Positions 27,477-38,069 of a stretch of 64,000 bases of DNA are shown in pieces. Position numbers and translations under genes: made by a program. The notes below the pieces were generated by a model. The model ran no database searches. It was not told the origin of the DNA and worked only from the letters and a program-made list of their open reading frames with translations. The number at the start of each line of letters is the position of its first letter. The stretch's first letter is position 1. The stretch comes from Pyrinomonadaceae bacterium MAG19_C2-C3 (GTDB lineage Bacteria; Acidobacteriota; Blastocatellia; Pyrinomonadales; Pyrinomonadaceae): NCBI GenBank assembly GCA_024330265.1, contig JANDLT010000004.1, positions 1-64,000 of the forward strand, read 5' to 3'.

Positions 27477-29143
27477 CGAGTCGTCGCGGATGCGGCGAAG
27501 GCTTGTGCCGGTGAAGTTTGAACGCGATTCCCAGATTCCGTGAGTATCGCTTCAACGGCAAGTGACAACGCGGGCTGAAAAACATTACACAGGCAATTGA
27601 TGTCAAGCGATATAGCCTTGCTTCCGATGTGATGCTGTAACTTTATGTAACCCCACTCCGCGCGCTCCGTGACAAGAGGAATACTCAATGTCCATTGTTC
27701 GTTTGATTGCGCGGATGATTGTTCGCTTGCGAAAACTTCGTTGTGATTGGCAACCGATTGACCGTCTTTATTTTCATCCGGTGCGGGTTGACGGTGCCAC
27801 TTCCAGTTCAAAAGATTTCCGGCGACTTCGATGTCATTAGCCGGAAGCCGATGAGCCGAATCACCTTGACGCTCCGGCACGGGTGAGTGTCCGCGCGATG
27901 AATCTTTGTCAGGTCGAATCAGTTGCATGAAAGCACTTTCAAAGTCGCTTTCGTCGAGCATTTCGCGCACCGCGCTAAACAATTCATCAAGATTATTCGC
28001 GCGCTGAACGGCGACGCTGGCACGGCGCACGCGGATGTTGTTTATGGCGCGTTGACGGCGGTCTGTGATGTTGCGTTTGACGCTCGCTTTGAGTTCGTCA
28101 ACTTCGTGATAGCGCAACTTACCGACCGTCATGACGACCGCCGCACCGACCGTTAAGAGGACGAATCCGGTGGTGCGTCCCATGTCCTGCGTGAACAGCA
28201 ACGCGATTAAGCCGAACATCGCGCACACTCCGTACAACACGAAGGCGACGCGGCGTTGCGACCAGCCGCGCGCCAGCAACATATGGTGAACGTGTTCGCG
28301 GTCACCTTCAAAGAGCGGGCGACCACTGACGAAGCGGCGCGCGATGGACATCCCGGTATCTAAAATCGGCAAGCCGAAAGCCATCAGCGGAATCGCCACC
28401 GCGACGGCGGTCGAGGCTTTCTGTGTGCCTTGAATCGAAAGCGCGGCAAGCAAAAAACCGATAAACAACGCTCCCGAATCACCGAGAAAGATTGACGCTG
28501 GATTGAAGTTATAACGCAGGAAACCGATGAGCGCGCCTGTGAGTGCGACGGTCAACACCGTCACTATGACCTGCCCGTTAAGCAGCGATACGACGAGCAT
28601 CACGAGCGACGCGAAAAGTCCCGCTCCGGTCGCCAGACCATCCATACCGTCAATCAAGTTGAAGGCATTGCTGATGCCGACGACCCAGAAAACCGTCACC
28701 AAAAAGCTGCCAAGCAAAGTCAACTCAATCGGATTAAGAAACGGGATGTTGAGAACTTCGATGCGCCCGCCCAGCCCGAACAACAAAGCTCCCGCGACGC
28801 CCTGCGCGATAAACTTCCAGCCCGGACTGGCTCCGACCAGATCGTCATAAAGACCAAAGGCGAACACTACCGTCGCCGAAACCAGAACCGCGACGAACGG
28901 CGACCACGCCTCTTGCAAGGCGTTCGTCACGAAATTATCGAGCAGCGGCAGCGTCAATAAAGTCAGTGCGACGCTCAGATAAATCGCCACGCCGCCAATG
29001 CGCGGAAGTGCTTTCGAGTGCAAACGACGATTATCGTTCGGCACATCAAGCCAGTTCAACCGGACGGCAACGCGACGCACCAACGGAGTCAGCACCAGCG
29101 CGCTGATTGTGGCGAACAAGAACATCACAAGGTAAGTTCTCAA
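27473..29143 (-). CDS. WecA/MraY-like undecaprenyl-P sugar-1-P transferase with GAF-like tail
   Basis: The N-terminal about 340 residues are a polytopic phospho-sugar transferase: RLHSKALPRIGGVAIYLSVA (start motif), GLYDDLVGASPGWKF (metal-binding Asp pair), NAFNLIDGMDGLATG, FLGDSGALFIGFLLAALSIQ and the HVHH motif (DREHVHHMLLARG). It would transfer GlcNAc-1-P or a similar group to undecaprenyl phosphate and so start the glycan. The extra about 210 residues are soluble and end in a GAF-like stretch (WTLSIPLVTERAEWGYIKLQ), unusual for WecA (about 350-370 aa). Start: TTG at 29143 has GAGGG before it; the ATG at 29125 has no ribosome binding site. Confidence 0.88.
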   Translation of the reverse strand: MRTYLVMFLFATISALVLTPLVRRVAVRLNWLDVPNDNRRLHSKALPRIGGVAIYLSVALTLLTLPLLDNFVTNALQEAWSPFVAVLVSATVVFAFGLYDDLVGASPGWKFIAQGVAGALLFGLGGRIEVLNIPFLNPIELTLLGSFLVTVFWVVGISNAFNLIDGMDGLATGAGLFASLVMLVVSLLNGQVIVTVLTVALTGALIGFLRYNFNPASIFLGDSGALFIGFLLAALSIQGTQKASTAVAVAIPLMAFGLPILDTGMSIARRFVSGRPLFEGDREHVHHMLLARGWSQRRVAFVLYGVCAMFGLIALLFTQDMGRTTGFVLLTVGAAVVMTVGKLRYHEVDELKASVKRNITDRRQRAINNIRVRRASVAVQRANNLDELFSAVREMLDESDFESAFMQLIRPDKDSSRGHSPVPERQGDSAHRLPANDIEVAGNLLNWKWHRQPAPDENKDGQSVANHNEVFASEQSSAQSNEQWTLSIPLVTERAEWGYIKLQHHIGSKAISLDINCLCNVFQPALSLAVEAILTESGNRVQTSPAQAFAASATTR

Positions 29144-29167
29144 AACGCTTTGCCCTCGCTTTTGTTT

Positions 29168-30526
29168 TTAGCGGACATGAGAAGCATCTACGTTGTAGCC
29201 GATTGTGGAAACGCGGTTGGTGTGAAGACACAAACCAAACGCCGCGAGATAAGCATTGACTGCCAGCGCGCGCTCGAAGTTAGCTTCAAACGCATCACGC
29301 GCGATGCGTCCTAACTCGCGCACCAATCCCGGATTCTCCGACCAGTCGGCGATGGTCGCGGCTAATTTTTCACCTTCTCCGCAAGCGAAGATTTCGCCGC
29401 ACCCGAACTCGCGTATGATGTTCGCGGTTTCGCTTTCCATATCACCGACGAACATCAAAGGACGACCCGCCGCGAGGCTGCCGTAAGTTTTACTCGGCAC
29501 GCTCAAACCGGCTAAACCATCCGCCAGAGTGATAAGTAAAACATCCGCCGTCGCGTACACGTCGGAGAGTTCGGCACGCGCCTGATACGGTAAAAGCTGG
29601 AGGTTCGATAGCCCGTGCCGCCCAGCGAAATGCAATACATCACCGGCTTTCGCTCCTTCACCGATAAACAGAAAATGAATGTCCGTGCGCTCGCGTAATC
29701 GCCAAGCCGCATCGAACACGGCGCGAAAATCATTGACGTGTCCGAGATTGCCGGAAAACATGACGACGAACTTTTCCCGCAAATTATTCCGCGTCGCAAA
29801 GCGATTGGTCTTGTCGGCGCGCCTCTGAATTAAGTCGCCGTCCGCCCAGTTATGAATCACATCAATGCTTGATTCTTTGTTTGCCCCGACCTTTTCAAGC
29901 ACACGTTGCCGCATACGTTCACCGAGTACGATGATGCGGTCGGAGCGGCGCAACGCAAAGCTGTTTAATTTATCAACGACGAACACCAGAGGATGACGCG
30001 CGCCGATTCGTTTAAGTGCGACCGCGACATCCGGGTAGAGGTCTTGCGTCAAAGTGATAAAGCGCATTCCGCGCCAACGTCCGACAAGCAATGCGACCAA
30101 ACCGATGAGCGGCGGTGTCGTCAGCGACATGATGATGTCGTGACGCGGCACACGCATCAGTGCGATTAACGCTCCGAAATAAAACGTCACATAATCAATC
30201 AAGCGTCCGACGATGTGAGCCTTGCCGAAGCCGGTTGACCACGCGCGGTAAATCTTCGCACCCTTGTGCGTGTCGCGCGCTTTCATCATCTCGCCGCCGT
30301 TATAGCGTCCGCGCCCCGCTACCGCCGTCACTTCGACGCCGCGTTCAGTCAGGCTTTCCGCCAAGTCCGTCATCAACTGGCTTGTCGCCGAATGGTCGGG
30401 ATAGAAAAACTGGTTGAGAATAATCAGACGCAAACCCTTAGCGATGTCCCCGCCCGCCTTCGCATCGTCCGCGTCCTTACCCGCTTCGACGATGATTTCA
30501 GCCGTATCACTAAACTTCGTTGACAT
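29168..30526 (-). CDS. Glycosyltransferase, GT4 family (WbuB/WcaI-like)
   Basis: The 452-aa protein has a 30-residue leader before LRLIILNQFFYPDHSATSQL, the N-terminal loop shared with WbuB and WcaI (fucosamine and fucose transferases). It also has a hydrophobic stretch, GRLIDYVTFYFGALIALMR, in the N-terminal domain, TLTQDLYPDVAVALKRIG, and the donor site FSGNLGHVNDFRAVFDAAW to DGLAGLSVPSKTYGSLAAG. It lies between the initiating transferase and fcl, so it may add the second sugar, perhaps fucose. That assignment is from context. Confidence 0.87.
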   Translation of the reverse strand: MSTKFSDTAEIIVEAGKDADDAKAGGDIAKGLRLIILNQFFYPDHSATSQLMTDLAESLTERGVEVTAVAGRGRYNGGEMMKARDTHKGAKIYRAWSTGFGKAHIVGRLIDYVTFYFGALIALMRVPRHDIIMSLTTPPLIGLVALLVGRWRGMRFITLTQDLYPDVAVALKRIGARHPLVFVVDKLNSFALRRSDRIIVLGERMRQRVLEKVGANKESSIDVIHNWADGDLIQRRADKTNRFATRNNLREKFVVMFSGNLGHVNDFRAVFDAAWRLRERTDIHFLFIGEGAKAGDVLHFAGRHGLSNLQLLPYQARAELSDVYATADVLLITLADGLAGLSVPSKTYGSLAAGRPLMFVGDMESETANIIREFGCGEIFACGEGEKLAATIADWSENPGLVRELGRIARDAFEANFERALAVNAYLAAFGLCLHTNRVSTIGYNVDASHVR

Positions 30527-30580
30527 TGATTCAACCAGACAATCACTGACCCGACCTAAACGGTCGTTGACTTTTGCGCG

Positions 30581-31537
<957 letters not shown>

Positions 31538-31578
31538 TTAAACCGCCAGCCTTTGCTATCAAGTCACCGCGCTGTTTA

Positions 31579-32652
31579 TTAACTGCTGATGACGCTTCCC
31601 CATCGCGTGCCGCCCGTGCTTGTCGTCGCGGCAAGGTTCGAGTCGTCTTGAATCTGTTTGACGCTCGATTCCTGTTGCGCGAGTTTCAAGTCATGTTCGG
31701 TCATCAAACGCACGAGTTCCTTAAACGTGACTTTCGGCTGCCAGCCGAGTTCGCGGCGGGCTTTGGATGAATCACCGAGCAGCAGTTCGACTTCGGCGGG
31801 TCGCAAATAACGCGCATCGGTTTCAACGTGTTCGTGCCAGTCAAGGTCAAGGATGCCGAACGCTTCATCGAGAAACTCGCGCACCGTATGCAGTTCGCCG
31901 GTGGCGACGACGTAGTCATCCGGTTGTTCGACTTGCATCATCAGATACATCGCTTCGACGTAATCTTTCGCGTAACCCCAATCGCGTTGGGCATCGAGGT
32001 TTCCTAAATAAAGTTTGTCTTGCAAGCCGCACTTGATGCGCGTCGCGGCGCGCGTGATTTTGCGTGATACGAAAGTCTCGCCGCGACGTTCGGATTCGTG
32101 ATTGAACAGGATGCCATTGCACGCGAACATGTTATATGACTCGCGGTAGTTGACGGTGATGTAATACGCATATGCTTTCGCGCACCCGTAAGGCGAACGC
32201 GGATAGAAAGGCGTCGTTTCGGATTGCGGAGTCTCGACGACTTTGCCGTAGAGTTCCGACGACGAGGCTTGATAAAACTTCGGTGTGATACCGGCTTCGC
32301 GCACCGCTTCGAGCAACCTGACGACACCTAAACCCGTGACTTCGCCCGTGTATTCAGGAACATCGAAGGAGACGCGGACATGCGATTGCGCTCCGAGATT
32401 GTAAATCTCGTCAGGCTGCGTTTGCCGCAAAATCGTGTTCAACGAACTTGAATCGTTGAGGTCGCCATAAACGAGCCGCAGACGTGTTCCCGGTTCGTGC
32501 GGGTCTTGGTAAAGATGGTCAATCCGGTCGGTATTGAAAGACGAAGAACGGCGAATAATGCCATAAACTTCGTATCCCTTTTCGAGCAGTAATTCAGACA
32601 GAAAAGAGCCGTCCTGTCCGGTGATGCCAGTGATAAGAGCGCGTTTCGTCAT
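31579..32652 (-). CDS. gmd: GDP-mannose 4,6-dehydratase
   Basis: The 357-aa protein has [20 protein letters not shown] (NADP loop), [20 protein letters not shown], catalytic Tyr/Lys in [20 protein letters not shown], and the C-terminal [20 protein letters not shown]. It makes GDP-4-keto-6-deoxy-D-mannose from GDP-mannose in the cytosol. With fcl it forms a complete GDP-fucose branch, so fucose (or a related 6-deoxyhexose) is predicted in the polymer. A MITE-like element lies between this gene and the Wzc-like gene. Confidence 0.96.
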   Translation of the reverse strand: MTKRALITGITGQDGSFLSELLLEKGYEVYGIIRRSSSFNTDRIDHLYQDPHEPGTRLRLVYGDLNDSSSLNTILRQTQPDEIYNLGAQSHVRVSFDVPEYTGEVTGLGVVRLLEAVREAGITPKFYQASSSELYGKVVETPQSETTPFYPRSPYGCAKAYAYYITVNYRESYNMFACNGILFNHESERRGETFVSRKITRAATRIKCGLQDKLYLGNLDAQRDWGYAKDYVEAMYLMMQVEQPDDYVVATGELHTVREFLDEAFGILDLDWHEHVETDARYLRPAEVELLLGDSSKARRELGWQPKVTFKELVRLMTEHDLKLAQQESSVKQIQDDSNLAATTSTGGTRWGSVISS

Positions 32653-32703
32653 CGAGTAGCTTTCTGTGTCGAGTGTGGAATAGTTAAGGCTTAAAGACTT
32701 AAA

Positions 32704-33007
32704 TCATTTACTCACCTTACGCAGTTTTGATTTTTAGCCCGGTTCATCGGGCTTTCCGCGTTTCGCGGCACTTAGACCAGCCGTTCACGGCTGGGTGGAG
32801 CGCGAGTTGAACTTGAAGGGCGTTTTAACGTCCTTCCCGCCCCCGCTTTAGCATTATGGCTAAAGCCAGTTTTTCAAAAGGACGTTAAAACGCCCTTTGG
32901 ATTTTTACGCCGTGTGTCCACGCGATAAAATCGCGTGGCTAAGTGCCGCTTCGCGGAAAGCCGCTTGAAAGCGGCTAAAGTCAAAACCGCGTAAGGTGAG
33001 TCATTTA
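32704..33007. mobile_element. MITE-like element, copy B
   Basis: The element is 32711-33000 (290 bp), from CTCACCTTACGCAG to CCGCGTAAGGTGAG, with 7-bp direct repeats TCATTTA at 32704-32710 and 33001-33007. It fills most of the 391-bp gap between gmd and the Wzc-like gene. The inside is a row of hairpins: AGCCCG/CGGGCT, CCGCG/CGCGG, CCAGCCG/CGGCTGG, a long AAGGGCGTTTTAACGTCC arm pair (about 32815 and 32880), and CCACGCGA/TCGCGTGG. It is close to copy D in order and sequence. Confidence 0.87.
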
Positions 33008-33043
33008 ATCGTTTGCCGATGTGTGAGCGGTTCCGGGCAATAA

Positions 33044-35533
33044 TCATCGTTGAGAATCAGCCGCGTTCGAGGCATCCGATTCTTCTGGCGATTCCGGCGA
33101 CGTGCTGTAATAAGAATCGTTGTAGTAGCCGTGATAATAATAATCGTGCGACCGCAAGACCGCGCGATTTAAGACGACACCGATAACTTTCGCGCCGACA
33201 TCAAGCAGAATTTGCTTCGAGCGTTTGGCGACACCGCGCGCACTCTTGCCGCTATGAACGACGAGCAACACGCCATCCACAATCGAGGCGATGAGAACGC
33301 CATCCGTGAATGAAGCGACGGGCGGTGAATCAATGATGATGTGGTCGAAGTGCGTTTCAAGCAGTCTAAGCAGACGGCGCATCTGTTCAGAGCCGAGCAG
33401 TTCCGCCGGATTCGGTGGCACGCGCCCCGCCGTCAACATGTTGAGGCTGCCCGCGAGCGGCGAATTAACGATGGTGTTCATCACCGCTTCTTCCGTCATC
33501 TCAGAGGAAAGCAACGTGCTTAAACCGTTGCTGTTGTTCAAGTCGAAAATCGAATGAAGACGCGGGCGGCGCATATCGGCATCAATGATGACGACCTTCG
33601 CGCCGGTTTGCGAAAGCGTGAGTGCCATGTTTATCGCCGTCGTCGTCTTACCTTCTGATGGAAAACTCGACGTGACGAGCAAACTCTTTGGTGGTCGTCC
33701 GGCAGTCGAAAGCATCACGGAGGTTCGCAGTTGGCGATACGCTTCGGCAATCGGTGAGCGGGTATCGGTGTTGATTAGCAAGTCGGGATTTCCGGCGGCA
33801 GTTCCGCGCGTTTGCAAGGTAGTCGCGCCGGGCTGCAAACGACGACGCGAGAGACCGTTGATTTGCGGAATCACCGCGACCGCCGGAAGCCGCAACGAAC
33901 TCTCTATGTCTTCGGCGTTATGAAGCGTGTCATCCATGTACTCCATAAAGATGGAAAGCCCGATGCCGAGTCCGATGGAGAATAAAAACGCCATAATCAC
34001 CGTTCGCATACGACGCGGCTCGACCGGATAATCGGAAGCCAGAGCGTAATCCGCGACGCCGACATTGTTCGGCGTTCCGGCGCGCACGACGGTGTTTTGA
34101 CTGTCGCTTTGCAAGAGTCCGGCGAGCAGAGATTTATAAGTCTCGATTTCCTGTTGAATGATTCGATACTGAATCGCGGCTTGATTTTGCGAACTCATCT
34201 TGCCGGTCTGTTCGTTATAAGCACTTCTTAATTGTTGCTCATATGCGCGTGCCTGACGGTATTCGGTTTCGAGATTGCCAAGCACGACGTTGGTGACACG
34301 TTGCGTCGTATTTTTTTTCTCGCTTTCGAGCTTCGTGATTTGCGCGTCAATCGCTTTGACCGCCGGATACTCCGGCTGGTATCGAACGAGCAGTTCTTCC
34401 TTACGTTGCCGCAAGCTTGTGAGGTTGGATTCGATGGCTTCGCCGCTGCCTTTCGCCGCTTCCGCGAGGTTGGTCGCCGCACCCGATACGCGCGCGGCGT
34501 TATAGCGTGCTTCGGTTAATTTGCGCGTGTTTTCGGCGGTCAGTAATTGTTGATTGAGTCCGCTCAGACGTGTGAGGACGACATTCTGGTCGGCTTCCAA
34601 ATCAAGTATGTCGTTGCTGCGCGCGTATTGAAGCAGACGTTCTTCGCTGTTGCGAATTTGACTTTGCAAACCCGCGATGCGCTCTTGCAAAAAGTCTCCG
34701 GTCGAGAGCGTGTTCTTGGTGCGGCGTTCGAGGTTTGAATAAACGAAGGCATCGGCAATCGCGTTGACGATTCTCGCGGCAACCTGCGGGTCTTGATGGC
34801 GGTACATCAAATTAACGAGGCGCGTGTCTTTTGAAAAACTACTGGTGCGAATTTCTTTGACCGGCTCAACTATCAAGCCGCCAATCAGACCGTTGACGTA
34901 GGGCTGAAGCCGTTTCGCTTCGGTTAAATCCTCGCGGTCGGTCGCGGGGGCGACCCTGCCGGTTAACACGTCTTCGGCGACCACATCATCATTCTTCGCC
35001 ACATCCGGTGCGGCACCGAATCCGAACATGCGACGCAAGTTTTGCCACGTCGAATTGTTTTGTGCGGCGCGTGGTTGCGTAAAACTTTTATCGTTTTCAA
35101 GGTCAAGCGTTTTGACGACGCGGCGCATCAATGCCGGACTCGAAAGAATCTGAAGTTGCGTGTTGAAGTACGCCGGGTCATTGACCGGACTACTGACGAT
35201 AACCGCACCGCCTTTTGAACCGCCGACATCCGGCGTATTTTCAAGGTCAACTTGAACCTGTGATTTGGCTTGATAGATGTCTGGCTTGCGTGCCATGTAA
35301 ATCGCGGTCAGCATCGTAATCAAAGCTGAAATACTGACGAGCAACCACAAGCGTTTTCGCACCGCGCGCCAGTATTTTCGCAGCTGAAAAGTATCGTCGG
35401 TGTCCGGTTCGATGTACGGGTTGGCGATTGCCGGAGCGGTGACAATCGTGGTCGTCGCCGCCGCGCCAACCGGAGCGCGCATTAAGCCGTCAGAAGTTGC
35501 TCCAGTGTTCATTAAATTATTACCTGCGTTCAT
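33044..35533 (-). CDS. Wzz/BY-kinase fusion (Wzc/GumC-like)
   Basis: The 829-aa protein has an N-terminal Wzz domain with two membrane helices (LWLLVSISALITMLTAIYMA, about residues 60-80, and MAFLFSIGLGIGLSIFMEYM, about residues 510-535). Between them is a long periplasmic coiled coil. The cytosolic tyrosine kinase domain has Walker A SFPSEGKTTTAINMA, Walker A' VVIIDADMRRP and Walker B HIIIDSPP. The C-terminal tail is Tyr-rich (SHDYYYHGYYNDSYY), the autophosphorylation cluster. It controls chain length and export in Wzy-type systems. No outer-membrane Wza-type exporter is in the window. Confidence 0.93.
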   Translation of the reverse strand: MNAGNNLMNTGATSDGLMRAPVGAAATTTIVTAPAIANPYIEPDTDDTFQLRKYWRAVRKRLWLLVSISALITMLTAIYMARKPDIYQAKSQVQVDLENTPDVGGSKGGAVIVSSPVNDPAYFNTQLQILSSPALMRRVVKTLDLENDKSFTQPRAAQNNSTWQNLRRMFGFGAAPDVAKNDDVVAEDVLTGRVAPATDREDLTEAKRLQPYVNGLIGGLIVEPVKEIRTSSFSKDTRLVNLMYRHQDPQVAARIVNAIADAFVYSNLERRTKNTLSTGDFLQERIAGLQSQIRNSEERLLQYARSNDILDLEADQNVVLTRLSGLNQQLLTAENTRKLTEARYNAARVSGAATNLAEAAKGSGEAIESNLTSLRQRKEELLVRYQPEYPAVKAIDAQITKLESEKKNTTQRVTNVVLGNLETEYRQARAYEQQLRSAYNEQTGKMSSQNQAAIQYRIIQQEIETYKSLLAGLLQSDSQNTVVRAGTPNNVGVADYALASDYPVEPRRMRTVIMAFLFSIGLGIGLSIFMEYMDDTLHNAEDIESSLRLPAVAVIPQINGLSRRRLQPGATTLQTRGTAAGNPDLLINTDTRSPIAEAYRQLRTSVMLSTAGRPPKSLLVTSSFPSEGKTTTAINMALTLSQTGAKVVIIDADMRRPRLHSIFDLNNSNGLSTLLSSEMTEEAVMNTIVNSPLAGSLNMLTAGRVPPNPAELLGSEQMRRLLRLLETHFDHIIIDSPPVASFTDGVLIASIVDGVLLVVHSGKSARGVAKRSKQILLDVGAKVIGVVLNRAVLRSHDYYYHGYYNDSYYSTSPESPEESDASNAADSQR

Positions 35534-35581
35534 AAATCTTAATCACTAAAATCTTAATCACTAAATTTTTACTGCTAACTT

Positions 35582-35875
35582 TTACTTGCGTTGCATTCCG
35601 GCGCGCCGCGCGAGCATCGCTTCGCGGACATGGTTCGGGTGCGCGAGATTGAGAACCGTATTACAACGAACAATCATCAATTCGGCATGTTCGTGCGTCA
35701 GTAGTCCGGTCAACGGTTTGTCTTGAGTTTTAACGAGCAAGCCTTCACGATGCCACTGCCAGAACTGTTTTTGCGTTGTCCAAAATTGCTTCCGGTCGCG
35801 GCAAAAAATCAGCGCATTGCGTTTCTTCTTTTTCTTCTTCTTATCAACCTTGGCAGCCGTCGTGGTGTCTTTCAT
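35582..35875 (-). CDS. Small Lys-rich hypothetical protein
   Basis: The 97-aa protein has a run of seven lysines near the N-terminus (residues 12-18), followed by a protein-like, aromatic-rich part (FCRDRKQFWTTQKQFWQWHR) and a helical C-terminus (NHVREAMLARRAGMQR). I do not recognise the family. It sits just upstream of the Wzc-like gene in the same direction, so it may be part of the operon. The Lys tract could bind nucleic acid or acidic lipid. Confidence 0.55.
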   Translation of the reverse strand: MKDTTTAAKVDKKKKKKKRNALIFCRDRKQFWTTQKQFWQWHREGLLVKTQDKPLTGLLTHEHAELMIVRCNTVLNLAHPNHVREAMLARRAGMQRK

Positions 35876-36198
35876 ATTGTCACTGTGCAGCCTTTCCCGA
35901 TTGATGTTCCCGCAATCTTAATGGTGTCCGGTATCGCCAAACGAACCTTCTCTGTTTTTCCCGAAACAATGCTCACGCCTGTGTGCGAGATACGACGCAA
36001 ATAATGTTGTTATAAACCATCACGTCCCAACTGCACGGCGACCCATAAAACAGGGAAACCTCTGATGCCGAGGCAAGCACTAATTTGTCAAGTCTTAACT
36101 TCCTAAGTTTTACGAATCGCGGCTTTACTATCTCCTAATCACATTTCACGAACGGGGTTCAAGTCTTCGCTGTCAACTTGCTTTCATCGTTCCTTGAG
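35876..36198. other. Intergenic region upstream of the glycan operon
   Basis: This 323-bp stretch lies between the LuxR-type gene and the first structural genes on the minus strand, so it is where an operon promoter would be expected. I looked for -35/-10 pairs on the minus strand and found no convincing one. A short hairpin (CCTC/GAGG near 36055-36075) is present but has no recognisable riboswitch core. Confidence 0.5.
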
Positions 36199-36852
36199 CT
36201 ATTTCAATTCGACTTCGACAACCTGTTTCGCTGATGAAGGTTGCGTCAAAAGATGCGAGACGAGTTCGGTGCGCCGTTTGACTCCGCACTTGGTAAAGAT
36301 GTTTCGTAAATGGAACTTGACCGTCGGCTCACCGATATGCAAACGGCGTGCAATCTCGGCGTTCGTCAACCCTTGGACGCAAAACAGCGCGACTTCGGCT
36401 TCGCGGCAACTGATGCCATATCGCTTGATGACTTCGCTCAAATTACCTTGCCATGATTGCTCACGCGGAGCGTTCATCAACACGGGGTTTTCCGGCTTGC
36501 TCTGTAACGACGCGATATAGCGACGCGCGAAAATCTCTTGCGGCAGAAAAACGTGAAACAGCCGCTTGCCCTGCGTCATACCATCGGCGGAAACGGCGTG
36601 ATGTTCTTCAACGCTTAACTTTCCGGCGAGTCCGAGTAAGCCGCGCTTGATTGCCGCCGCGCTTCGCACGCCCGATGTTTGCCGCAAACTCTGCACGGTG
36701 AACGCGCCGATAGCCGTCTGCGCCGCCAGCACGCGATTAAGCATCGCCGTGTAAAGCTGATGCTCGATTGTTGTGTGACTAAGAGCCAGCAACGCCAACG
36801 CGCTTTCGTCCGGCGTCAATGCGAATGATGAATTTAAGAGCGGGATATACAC
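36199..36852 (-). CDS. LuxR-family transcriptional regulator
   Basis: The 217-aa protein ends in a classic LuxR/GerE helix-turn-helix: SCREAEVALFCVQGLTNAEI then ARRLHIGEPTVKFHLRNIFT, followed by KCGVKRRTELVSHL. The N-terminal 130 residues show no receiver Asp pocket or autoinducer-binding motif, so the input is unknown. It starts with GTG at 36852. Placed at the head of the polysaccharide locus in the same direction, it probably controls the operon. Confidence 0.87.
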   Translation of the reverse strand: MYIPLLNSSFALTPDESALALLALSHTTIEHQLYTAMLNRVLAAQTAIGAFTVQSLRQTSGVRSAAAIKRGLLGLAGKLSVEEHHAVSADGMTQGKRLFHVFLPQEIFARRYIASLQSKPENPVLMNAPREQSWQGNLSEVIKRYGISCREAEVALFCVQGLTNAEIARRLHIGEPTVKFHLRNIFTKCGVKRRTELVSHLLTQPSSAKQVVEVELK

Positions 36853-37063
36853 GGAAAACTTTCAGGGGAAAAATTCTGACAAGTAAAAATGAAGGGGAAT
36901 GTCATTAAAAATCGAACCGCCGTTTCCGAAATCACAAAATTTTACAAGCCTCTAAATTAACCGCAATCACATCGGCTGCTTAAATCCACAAACTACTCTT
37001 TCGGATAGGTGCAAAAGATTAGTTGAGCCTTGCCCGAACTGTCAAACGCACAGCCTGATTTAC

Positions 37064-37918
37064 TTAACCGTCCATCAATTTGAGAATCGCATCGGCGGCA
37101 ACGCCCGCTTCGCCGCGCCGCCCTTTAATGACGGATGCTCCGGCGACCGCTTTTTGCAGTGCGGCTAAGGCGGCTTCCGGTTGGCGGCGCGCCGAGACGG
37201 TGTTGGCGAACATCGCCAGCGCACCCTGCCCCAGCGTGAGCGGGCGCGGACGCCACGTCGCGCCCGCTTTGTATTCACTGACGACGATTAGTCCGGCGGG
37301 TAAAGGCTTTGTTCCGGTAGTTCCGCCGAAGTTTTCAACCGCACGTTTGGTCTGCTTCGGCGTCTCACCTTCGCGCATCGAAAGCGGTTTGGCGTAAGGA
37401 TGCACGCGCCCGCGCTCATCAATCACGGCGTACTCGTCCGAGTAATAAGTCGCGCCGCGCCGCACGAGTTCCGAAGTCAAAGTCGTCTTGCCGCTGAAAC
37501 TCATACCGGGAATCACAATCGCCCGCCCGCGCCAACCGACGACTCCGGCATGAACGAAAGTGCGCGTCGGTGAAAACTCCGCGACGCGCAATTGCAACGC
37601 GGCTTCAAATCTGTCAAAAGTTTCTTCGCGGTCGAGCGAACGCACGACGCGCGTAAAGTCGGCATAAACCAGATTGAAGCGTTTGACCGGGCGTTTCGAT
37701 GCCGCAGTGCCGTTTGAATTTGAAGATTGATTGTCGTGAACGATAAGCGAGAACAGATGTTCGACCGCACCGCGACACCGCACGACGCGCGAGGTCGGCG
37801 GCAAAAATTCTTCGATACCCGCGAGGGCGGCGGCATCGTTGGCGCGTATGCCAACTTGCACGCCAAAGGAATTGATGCAAAATCCAGCCGTCCAGCCCAG
37901 ACGGTCAACCTTGCTCAT
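37064..37918 (-). CDS. HprK-like P-loop kinase, orphan
   Basis: The 284-aa protein has Walker A in IPGMSFSGKTTLTSELVRRG (about residues 146-165) and an acidic DEYAVID (about residues 172-178), in the order found in HPr kinase/phosphorylase-related proteins. The HPr-contacting N-terminal domain and the full K4 loop are absent. Such HprK-like proteins are common in RiPP (lasso peptide) and PqqD-linked loci, where they phosphorylate or tailor a peptide. No precursor or cyclase is next to it here. An 18-bp palindrome lies immediately before its start codon. Substrate unknown. Confidence 0.7.
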   Translation of the reverse strand: MSKVDRLGWTAGFCINSFGVQVGIRANDAAALAGIEEFLPPTSRVVRCRGAVEHLFSLIVHDNQSSNSNGTAASKRPVKRFNLVYADFTRVVRSLDREETFDRFEAALQLRVAEFSPTRTFVHAGVVGWRGRAIVIPGMSFSGKTTLTSELVRRGATYYSDEYAVIDERGRVHPYAKPLSMREGETPKQTKRAVENFGGTTGTKPLPAGLIVVSEYKAGATWRPRPLTLGQGALAMFANTVSARRQPEAALAALQKAVAGASVIKGRRGEAGVAADAILKLMDG

Positions 37919-37919
37919 T

Positions 37920-37937
37920 CAAGTGGACTTCCACTTG
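37920..37937. promoter_or_regulatory. Palindrome over the ribosome-binding region of the HprK-like gene
   Basis: CAAGTGGA-CT-TCCACTTG is a perfect 8-bp inverted repeat with a 2-bp spacer. It ends 1 bp before the start codon of the minus-strand gene (ATG at 37916-37918), exactly where a ribosome binding site would be. It could be an operator or an RNA hairpin that hides the start. Confidence 0.5.
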
Positions 37938-38069
37938 TAATCCGGCATTTCGGAGTTGGTCACAGTCGTTTTGATTTCCAGTATGGTTAAAACTTTGTGC
38001 TTCAGAAAGAGAATTTAATGAAACAATCGGGCATTAAAAGAACCGGACAGACTAAACTGCTTTTGTTAA

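Noticed and set aside
36045-36085. Possible c-di-GMP (GEMM-like) riboswitch upstream of the glycan operon
   Set aside because: It has an AGGGAAACC stretch and a CCTC/GAGG hairpin, but the conserved GGGACGCAAAGCC part is missing and the orientation is opposite to the operon.
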